Below are positions 56,596 through 64,000 of a stretch of DNA of 64,000 bases, piece by piece. This DNA is from Macrotis lagotis (lineage: Eukaryota; Chordata; Mammalia; Peramelemorphia; Peramelidae): assembly GCF_037893015.1 (NCBI RefSeq), contig NC_133658.1, positions 884,857,038-884,921,037 on the forward strand, given 5' to 3'. The first letter of the stretch is position 1; every line of letters starts with the position of its first letter. The position numbers were made by a program, and so were the translations under genes. Under the pieces are notes generated by a model that saw nothing but the letters and a program-made list of their open reading frames with translations, was not told the origin of the DNA and made no database searches.

Positions 56596-57157
56596 AAAGT
56601 AAAGGACTAACTGGTCAATGGGACAATAGCTTCTCCTCCCCTGTGAATGTGAGGAGGGAGTAGAGGAAAGTGCTGTTAGATGAATTGGTAGTGGAGGTGA
56701 GGAATCCCTCTCACTTATGGCTTGTGAATTCAGTTGATCTACTCCTTTCCTTCCTCCACTTTCCTCCCTATCTCCGACTCTGTAGGGTCCACTGGAGCCC
56801 ATCAGGTAGCTGGCAATCAGTGGCCATCCTGTTCAGGAACAGTTCTAGATGAGGACCTGGTTAGGACTTCCTACATTCTTTCCATCATGGCCCTTCACTT
56901 CTCTGTTCCCCAGAAAAAACAATATCATAAGATGCTGATCCCCAACCTTGCCTCTCCAATTGTCCATTAGACTTCTGGAACTGAATGGCCCATTTTAAAC
57001 TCAATGAATCCAAATGTGACTCATAATCTTTCTCCTAATCCCGACCCCCCCCCTTTCCCTATTATTGGAAAAGGCAACACCATCCTCTCAGATCCTCAGA
57101 CTCTCAACCTAAGAATCATCCTAGAGCTCTTTTACTCTCTCTGTCAGTCCGTCTCTG

Positions 57158-57163
<6 letters not shown>
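56596..57163 (+). other. SLC2A5: SLC2A5 intron 1, unrecognised
   Basis: Repeat-poor. A C run lies at 57045-57053. No exon supported. Confidence 0.4.

Positions 57164-57212
<49 letters not shown>
57164..57212. repeat. (GT)n microsatellite
   Basis: Pure GT dinucleotides, followed by GTCTGG and TCTC variants to about 57270. Confidence 0.97.
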
Positions 57213-57213
<1 letters not shown>

Positions 57214-57270
57214 TGGGTGTGTGTCTGGGTGTATGTATGTCTGTCTCTGTCTCTCTCTCTGTGTCTGCTT

Positions 57271-58636
57271 CTCTCCATTCCCATACCCAATCTCTCACCA
57301 TGATCTATCAATTTCACCTCAGCAGCATCCCTCTAATATGTCATTTTTTCTCCTCTGACACCGCCACCCCTCCAGTGCAGACACTTATCCTCTCATACCT
57401 GGATTATTATAATTACCACCTAGTTAATCTGCTTGCCTCAAGTCTCTCCCTACATCTACTCAAGCTATTAAAGTAAAAGTGATTTCTTACCCGTCTTCTC
57501 AAGAAATTCTAGTGGCTTCCTATTCCTGGTAGGGGTGGGAAACTTTTGTTCAGTCAAGGGCAATTTGGCTATTTATAACATCATACAAGGTCTACATTTG
57601 GTCAAACATTTAATTGATTCATCCCTAAAAACATCTAGATTTAAGTTCTAGTCCCTGTCTGCAGTTGCCTTGGCAACACCAATCTAGCCTGTGGGCCAGA
57701 GATTCCCTACCCCCAAGAGAGGATCAAATATAACATTTGGTGTTTGGTAATTAAAGCCCTTCATAAGACGCCCCCCTCCAACATTTTCATTTTTTTTTAC
57801 ACCTTATACCTTCCCTGCCCCTCTAATGAAATTGGTTTCCTTGCTATTATTCAAAAAAAAAAAAAAACCTTGATTTTCTCTGACCATCCTTCCAGCTTCC
57901 TTTAGGCTAAAATTCCTCTATCCTCCTTCTACAGGAAACCTTAATTCTGGTTCCTCCCTTCTGTTCATTTCCAATTTGCCTTCACACAGTTGTTTTTATA
58001 TGTAATTGTTCTCTGGCTATTTCCCTCCTTAGAATGTGATCTCTTCCAGAGCTGGGACTGGCTTTTTGCCTTTCTGTTTTTTTTATCCCAGTACTTGGAG
58101 TCAGGAAAAGCTGAATTTAAATTCCTTATACGTCTCTTATTAGCTTTGTGTGATCCTGGATAAATCATTCAATCTGTCTAAACCTCAGGTTTCTTAACTG
58201 TAAAATGGGAATAACAGTGGCACCTACTTCCCAGGCTTGTTACAATCAAGTGAGCTAATGTGTAAAAAAAAATATATAAGGGCACTGTGTCCATTCTAGC
58301 TGTTTTCATTATTATTGGATTGGATCCAATTTTTCTTGCTGAGAAGAGTTTTTCTCCAGCAGAATCCTCCTGATGTCTTCATGGTTAATTGGATTATTCA
58401 TCCTGGTGCAAGTTGGCATGGTCACAGGAATCTGCTCTCTCTCATTAGTAGGATTCCTTTCTCCCATCCCCCTTCTTGCTCCCCTGGTTCTTTCTGGGTT
58501 CATTTGTCTGTCTCTTCTGCCTTTGTCTCTCCACCTTCCTCCAAGAACTTCAAGGGGATCATGGGTGGTGGAAGTGGGGTATCATATTTGTTTCACTTAT
58601 TAACTTCTGACTGTACCCATCTACCAGATGCACATA

Positions 58637-58639
<3 letters not shown>
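57271..58639 (+). repeat. SLC2A5: SLC2A5 intron 1, ancient LINE pieces and MIR
   Basis: 57300-57480 is the same fossil as 33090-33330. 57720-58080 carries L2-like wording. 58085-58310 is a + MIR ('cagtacttggagtcaggaaa', 'ctgtaaaatgggaataacag'). 58320-58620 is unrecognised. Confidence 0.5.

Positions 58640-58670
<31 letters not shown>
58640..58670. repeat. (CA)n microsatellite
   Basis: Pure CA, with scattered CACACC words to about 58730. Confidence 0.95.
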
Positions 58671-58674
<4 letters not shown>

Positions 58675-58741
58675 CACACCACACATATTACATAAAACAC
58701 ACCCACCACACATATAAACATACATTTCACATGCCCCTATA

Positions 58742-59196
58742 CAAATGATGATGTTTGTCTTTCATTCTTTTTTTTTTTTTTAGGTTTTTGCAAAGGCAAA
58801 TGGGGTTAACACAGCTAGGTAATTATTAAGTGTCTGAGGTTAGATTTGAACTCCTGACTCCAGGGCCAGTACTCTATCCACTACACCACCTAGCCACCCC
58901 ACATTCTTGAAGAAGACCATGACATAAGGGAGGTGAAGTCAAACTCATGAATTGAATTTGAGTGAAGGGAGTTGTGCTAAGTCACCAGCCTCATTTTCTT
59001 CTCCAGAGTCATCTAGATCCAGTGGCCAGATAGGAATCAGGACAACTGGAGATGATCCTAGATGTGAGGCAATCAGGCATAGGTGACTTGCTCAAGGTCA
59101 CACAGCTAGTAAGAGTCAAGTTTCTGAGGTCAGATTTGAACTCCTGTCCTTACTCCAAGGCCAGTGCTCTATCCACTATGTCACTTAGTTGCCCCA
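58742..59196 (-). mobile_element. SINE-b, antisense, full length, interrupted by SINE-c
   Basis: Starts 'gatgatgtttgtctttcatt', breaks for SINE-c, then resumes 'cttgaagaagaccatgacat' and ends at the inverted head 'tatgtcacttagttgcccc'. Confidence 0.85.
58770..58901 (-). mobile_element. SINE-c, antisense, nested
   Basis: T-rich tail then 'ggtttttgcaaaggcaaatg ... caccacctagccacccc'. CATTCTT at 58763-58769 and 58902-58908. A short gap relative to other copies lies near 'ggggttaacacagctagg', where the 'cttgcccaaggcca' part is missing. Confidence 0.87.
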
Positions 59197-59984
59197 AACC
59201 CCATATAGATACATAGACCACACACACATCCTATATACACACATGCATATACATCACACCCACTATGGAGGGTTTGCTCATCACAACTGCTGTTTCCTCC
59301 CTAATCTATATGAAGTCTTTTTTGTCCATATTCTGTTATAATTTTAGCTAATATTTAAATATCATTTTAAAGTTTACAAATCACTTTACAAATATTTCAT
59401 TTGATCTTCACAACCACCCTGAGAGATAGGTGATAATATTATCCCAGTTTTACAGATGAGGAAACTGAGGCCGATAGAGATTATGAGACTACCCAGGGTC
59501 ACACAGATATTAAGTAAGTGTCTACATATACTTATGTGGGCATACTGTCTTTTATCATTGCATGTAAACTCCTTGAAGTCAGGATCTGTTTCCTTTTTTT
59601 GTCTTTGACTCCCCCCATACTTACTACAGAGCCCTAGTCCTTAATAGGAACCTAATAAATGCTTGCTGATTCTCCTTAGATGTGGTAAGATCATTGATTC
59701 ATTCAACAAACATTTATGACCCAGCTGTTATGTTCACTTCAGATCTGTGAATCAAAAATGAAATAATTCCTGTCCTTTTGACTCTTCCATTCACCAGAGA
59801 TCAGGATAAGGAAAGGACAGTTGTGGCTTCATTTGTTAAAAGAATCTCTCTCTACTTCTGCAAATCAACACTTCCTCTGCCATTATCTTGGGACTTGCCC
59901 AGGATTATAGAGCTAAGGGTTTTCCCATCTCTGAGACCAGTTTTCTATGTACTATGCCACACTATATCAGAAATAGGGTAGCTA
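59197..59984. other. SLC2A5: SLC2A5 intron 1, MIR and L2-like pieces
   Basis: MIR antisense at 59340-59520 and an L2-like tail at 59560-59700 ('taaactccttgaagtcagga', 'taataaatgcttgctgatt'). 59700-59980 is mostly unrecognised. Confidence 0.55.
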
Positions 59985-60245
59985 TCAGAAAGAGTGCTAG
60001 CCATGAAGTCAGGGGGACCTGAGTTCAAATGTGACCTCAGATACTAGCTGTGTGACCTTGGGAAGTCACATAACCCTGCTTACCTCCCATTCAGGGTCAT
60101 CTCCAGTGATCCTGATTCATATCTGGCCACTGGACCCAGATGGCTATGGAGGAGAAAATGAGACTGATCACTTCACTCAGCACCCCCTTCACTCAAATCC
60201 AAATCACATGCATGTCATGGCATCACCTTCCTGCTGCCATTAACT
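59985..60245 (+). mobile_element. SINE-b, + orientation, lacking its 3' tip
   Basis: 'gccatgaagtcagggggacc', 'ccattcagggtcatctccag', 'aaatccaaatcacatgcatg', ending at 'accttcctgctgcc' before the usual 'ggtcttctt' terminus. Confidence 0.75.
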
Positions 60246-61950
60246 TTAAAATTGAAAAGAATGTTGCACTTTGAATTTTTACAAGCACCTCTCATGTATC
60301 ATCTCATTTGAGGCTTACAACAACCTTCTTATGCCTCTTCTGTTGATGGTAAAACTGAGGCTAAGGTGAAATGAGTTGTCTGAGATCACTCCACTAGAAA
60401 GTGTCAGACTATGAACCCAGGGCTTCCTGCCTGAAAGTTTTCTTAATAAAATGGAGGTGATACCCATTCAGTCCAATACTAATGAAAACAGCTAGAATGG
60501 CCACAGTGCCCTAAGATCTTTCACACATAAGCTCATTTGAATGTAACAAGCCTGGGAGATAGATGCCAATCATTCATGTTTTACAGTTAACTGACTACCC
60601 TGCCTCACTGAAGTGCTAAGCTTATCTTTGTAGATAGGTGAGTAGGTCTCTGCAGAGTTAGACAAGGAGATATGTAACAGGAAATAATAGTAACAACCCC
60701 TCTTCAAATGAAGCCTTTTTTGCTCATACTGTTATAATATTAGGTAATATTTCTATATCACTTTAAATTTTCCAAAGCATTTTACAGATATGATTGAATA
60801 GATTTATAGGTGGACCCTAGAGTCTCACTTTAGACTAATGATGCCTCTGTCTGTTGATAAAGAATGCTATAAATGGGAATTCAGTTTCTCCATCAGCCAA
60901 GTGACAATCACAACACAGATGGTGTTTACTCTAGCAATCCTCAAGTGAGATCTTACATGAAAAACACAAGACGTGCTCCCTCAGTATGATTTTTGTGTGC
61001 TTTCTCTCTAGAATGGCAATATAGAAGAAAGAACCAAGAATTTGAACTTGAGACCTGAGTTTGAATAATGACCCTTCCTCCCATTAGATGTATGAGCCCT
61101 CAGTGTCACTTCCCTCTGAGGTTCATTTTCTTTATTGATAGAAGGGAAATGTTAATAGTTGTCATGCCTTCTTCATGGGGTAATTGTAAAGAAAGAAGGT
61201 TTTTGAACCCAAAAGAAACCCTTAGAATTCTAGAACCAGAACTAGAAACTACCTTAGATATCTCCCTTATTTAAAGATGAGGAAACTGAGATCCAGGGAA
61301 ATGTAGTGACTTTTACAAGCTCAAATTGCAAGTATCATAGCTTTAGCCCTGGAAGGGACCTTGGACTTCATGAAATCCAACACCTTGTTAGGAAGATGTT
61401 CTTTTCGTGGGATCAGATATGCCTCCCTATACCTCCCACCCACACTGCTCCTTGTTTTGACTTTACAGGTGAGGAAACTGAGTCCCAAAAAGGCTAAGTG
61501 ATTTAAACATCAGAAATGAAATTGGAACCTAGGTCATCTGACTCTGGATCCTGTGACCTTTCTGCCATACCACAAAATCTAAAGGAAAAGCAATGATGGG
61601 ACTGTTTATCAATTTCCTTTTTTCTTTTTGTTAAGCTTCAGAGGCCTTTGTGTTTAAGGTTATAGGTAAAAAGAGATTTAACTAACCTTAAGACTAGTAG
61701 TACTTGGCAGAGTGGCTGGCACAAAGTAGGTGCCTAATAAATGCTTCATGATTGATTGATTAGCCTAATTGAAGCTGGAAAACCAAAAGGAAGCAACAGG
61801 ACTCTTGTCATACACGCTGGGATTTGGCATTCCATTAAATTTTTCTCCAAGGCTAGGTCCATAAGCAGCAAGGGAGCAAAGTTCCCAGATACAGTGATAA
61901 CTTTTCTTGCTTCCAAGTTCCCTAAATCTAAGATGCTATCTCTCCCACAG
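60246..61950 (+). other. SLC2A5: SLC2A5 intron 1, last part
   Basis: MIR-like pieces at 60275-60440, 60500-60600, 61060-61200, 61255-61320 and 61460-61560, and an L2 tail at 61690-61765. 61770-61940 is unique and contains the polypyrimidine tract before the exon. Confidence 0.55.
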
Positions 61951-62049
61951 AAGTTCACACTGATACTGGGGCTGGTCACACTGGTGGCTGCATTTGGATC
62001 ATCTTTCCAGTATGGATACAATGTCGCTGTTATCAACTCTCCCTCAGAG
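61951..62049 (+). CDS. SLC2A5: SLC2A5 (GLUT5) second coding exon, TM1
   Basis: This 99-bp exon (33 codons, phase 0 at both ends) lies between 'atctctcccacag' and GTAGGT (62050). It codes KFTLILGLVTLVAA followed by FGSSFQYGYNVAVINSPSE, the first membrane helix of the sugar-porter family. With the 11-residue leader at 51868, the Gln-Tyr-Gly-Tyr-Asn run falls at residues 31-35. Tyr32 thus sits where GLUT5 structures place a fructose-contacting tyrosine (established knowledge). FGSSFQYGYN fits GLUT5 better than GLUT7. The following exon is not found before 64000. Confidence 0.9.
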
Positions 62050-62884
62050 GTAGGTGCTGACCAGGGAAATGAATCGAATCATTCATTTATTTATTCAACA
62101 TATATTCACCAAGAACCTTAGTTCACCACTAAGGGGAGACACAAAATATAAAAGAAAGAAGGAATGACTGACTAGGGACTGGGATCTCCCTCACTGGAAG
62201 TCTTCACACAGAGGCTGGATGATCACTTACTTGCTGGGGAGGGGGTAATCTGCATGACATCTTCAAAAGTCTCTCCATGTTTTTGAAGGGTCACCACATG
62301 TGGTAGAGGAAAAGAGATTTGACTTGCTCACAGAAGCCAGATGAAGGAGCAGTGTAGATAGGCGGTGTAGGGAGACAGATTTGGTCCCATGAAAAGTAAA
62401 CTTGCTAACAATTTTAGTCATCCTAAAGTGAGATGGGCTGCTCTGGAGTTAGTGGATTACCCTCCAGTGGAGGTCCTTCAAGCAGAAGCTAGAGGACCAC
62501 TTATTGGGTTTTCTGTAGAGGGAATTCCTAGTGAGGTCTGGGTTGGACTAGGTTCCTTCCAGGCCTGAGCTTTTGTCAGCTTGTGATCTAATAAGAGAAT
62601 GTGGACAAGGTGAGAAATGAGGATGGAGCAACCTTTCCTCAGTTATCCTGACTGGTCCAAAGCTCTACAGATAATAGGTGCTCAATAAAGAGTGTTACTG
62701 ATTGTTGACAGCTGTCTGACCTTTTCTTCAGTTACATTGGCAAAGTCAGGTTACAATATGAGTTTTTTCCTTTGAAGAAAACTTGATCCAAACATCCTTT
62801 CCCTCTATTCAATCTTGCTAATGTTTGTTTAAGAGCATTGGAAAGGGATGTGCTTGAGAGAGTCAATTATTTTCCCTACTCAAC
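62050..62884 (+). repeat. SLC2A5: SLC2A5 intron 2, two L3/CR1-type scraps
   Basis: 62175-62265 ('ctggaagtcttcacacagag') and 62425-62590 ('gaggtccttcaagcagaagc', 'gggttggactaggttccttc') are L3/CR1-like 3' ends, both +. The rest is unrecognised. Confidence 0.6.
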
Positions 62885-63150
62885 CCAGAACTCCAGAGTT
62901 AGAAGAGATCACAGTGGTCATTTAGTCCAACTCACACTGAAATGATAATTTCCTTTGCCCCCTCCCAACAAGTGGTCATGCAGTCTCTACCTGAAGATTC
63001 CCATTGAGGGAGAGCCCTGTCCCCTGGTCAGCCACTCCTCATTTGGACAGCTCCTACCATTAGGAAGGGTCTCCTGACATGCAGATAAAACTGATTAATC
63101 TGGCCCCATTCCTCTGAGTTTTTTCCTCTAAGTTCCAGCTTGGTTGAGTC
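62885..63150 (-). repeat. Ancient LINE-like scrap
   Basis: 'gtggtcatttagtccaactc', 'aagtggtcatgcagtctcta' and 'atttggacagctcctaccat' are phrases of a common mammalian fossil, probably CR1/L3-related. Confidence 0.45.
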
Positions 63151-64000
63151 TTGTCATTCTTTGTTGAAGAAGACCAAAATGACATCACCATATTTGAGAG
63201 AAATGACAGTATGAACAACTGTGACTGATCAGACAAGTATGAGCTCAGAATGCTCTACCACAGGTCAAACACAAATAGTTCATGGGAACACCTGGGGTGT
63301 TTACTCTAAATTTACGTCTGTCATGGTTCCTTTGAGTTGCTTCCATTCTACCTTGCTCATAGAGCATAGCATCCTCTCTGATAAGGGCATGCCATACTGG
63401 GCACTCCTGTGCCAATGTCTTTCATGTGGTACAGAGACCTTCAGGGTGTCTTAGTATCGTTCCTTCTGACCCCCTTGTGAGCACTTGTCCTGTGTGAGTT
63501 CCCCATAGCAGAGTCTTTTAAGCAAACATACGTCTGGCATTTTAACAATGTGTGTAGTCCATCGTAGCAGCACTCCCTGTAATAATGAGCATTCCAACTC
63601 AGCAATTTAACTTGAGAAAGGACCTCAGTATCTGGTATCTTCTCCTGCCAGGTGATCTTCACAATCTTCCTAAGACAATTTAAAGGGAAGCAATTCAGTT
63701 TCCTGACATGGCGCTGGTAGACTGTCCAGGTTTCACAGGCATATAGCAATGAGGTCAGCACAATGGCACTGCAGACCTTCAGTTTGGTAGTCAGTCTAAT
63801 ACCTCTTCTCTCCCATACTTTCTTTCGGAGTCTCCCAAATAATAAGCTATCTCTGGCAATGCACGTATCAATCTCATTGTCAATGTGTACCTCCTTGGAA
63901 AGGACACTGCCAAGGTAAGTGAACTTGTCCACAGTACTCAGAACTTCTCAATTTGCTGTAAATAATGGTTCCACATATGGATGGTGTGGTGTTGGCTGAT
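63151..64000 (-). mobile_element. RTE-like LINE, second copy, continues past the window
   Basis: Antisense and homologous to 14104-15573. A 163-codon open frame (63441-63932) keeps DKFTYLGSVLSKEVHIDNEI, LTSLLYACETWTVYQRHVRK and EKIPDTEVLSQ, the C-terminal part of a non-LTR reverse transcriptase. The element's 3' end (left side) reads 'gatgtcattttggtcttctt' in its own orientation. It lies in SLC2A5 intron 2 and has no catalytic core within the window. Confidence 0.82.

Noticed and set aside
61951-62049. SLC2A7 rather than SLC2A5
   Set aside because: The 11-residue leader, phase and FGSSFQYGYN wording fit GLUT5 better. SLC2A7 has a longer leader and a different TM1. Not fully excluded without the later exons.
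63441-63932. 163-codon LINE frame as a possible functional gene
   Set aside because: Only the C-terminal end of a reverse transcriptase, without the catalytic core; a homologous decayed copy exists at 14.1-15.6 kb.
62050-64000. Next SLC2A5 exon (after TM1)
   Set aside because: Looked for a short exon coding the extracellular loop with an Asn-glycosylation motif; nothing with splice sites was seen, so it probably lies beyond the window.
1-64000. CRISPR arrays, operons, prophage, tRNA or rRNA genes
   Set aside because: None seen. Direct repeats are microsatellites or transposons, and tRNA-like words belong to SINE heads.

Overview
This is a eukaryotic, mammalian-type window and almost certainly marsupial. 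It has short exons with GT/AG splice sites, long introns, many microsatellites and very dense tRNA-derived SINEs. The commonest young SINE ('ggtggctaggtggtgcagtgg ... ccttgcaaaaa', here SINE-c) is the kind abundant in Australian marsupials. I see no copies of the SINE that dominates the Monodelphis genome. HAL1-like half-L1 elements and a BovB-type RTE also fit a marsupial. The species call, perhaps a dasyurid or relative, is inference. Nothing prokaryotic is present.

Two protein-coding genes are supported, both on the + strand and in the order seen on human 1p36 (GPR157 then SLC2A5). The last two coding exons of GPR157, an orphan 7-TM receptor, lie at 4392-4586 and 6914-7105, with a 3' UTR and two candidate poly(A) signals near 8.0 and 8.46 kb. 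SLC2A5 (GLUT5, the fructose facilitator) begins at 51868 with an 11-codon first coding exon. It continues after a 10-kb intron with a 99-bp exon at 61951-62049 coding for the first membrane helix, and runs out of the window. The 44 kb between the genes has no other exon I can defend.

Nearly everything else is transposon-derived. 1-1942 is the 3' part of a HAL1-like element, and 15880-19068 is a second, apparently full-length copy with a 13-bp target-site duplication. 14021-15648 is a SINE split by a 1.47-kb LINE. 23.8-24.6 and 46.9-47.6 kb hold two 5'-truncated L1 insertions with clear duplications. 25.0-26.5 kb is a BovB-type RTE split by a solo LTR. 35.7-36.3 kb and about 42.6-42.9 kb look like further LTRs. 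48.6-51.2 kb holds old L1 pieces. 63.15-64.0 kb is another copy of the LINE seen at 14.1-15.6 kb. The spaces between carry CORE/MIR-type SINEs, L2/L3-type fossils and simple repeats. SINE labels used below: SINE-a has a 3' end like 'gagtcaaacatgactaaac'; SINE-b has a 3' end like 'ggtcttcttcgagaatgaag'; SINE-c ends in 'ccttgcaaaaa' plus an A-rich tail.

I did not find an unmistakably new biological system. The most interesting signals are the HAL1 3' region built from antisense SINE-like modules shared by both copies, the 3' end shared by SINE-b and a resident LINE, the datable nested insertions, and a minisatellite just upstream of a GPR157 exon. All family names come from recognition by eye; no database search was run.
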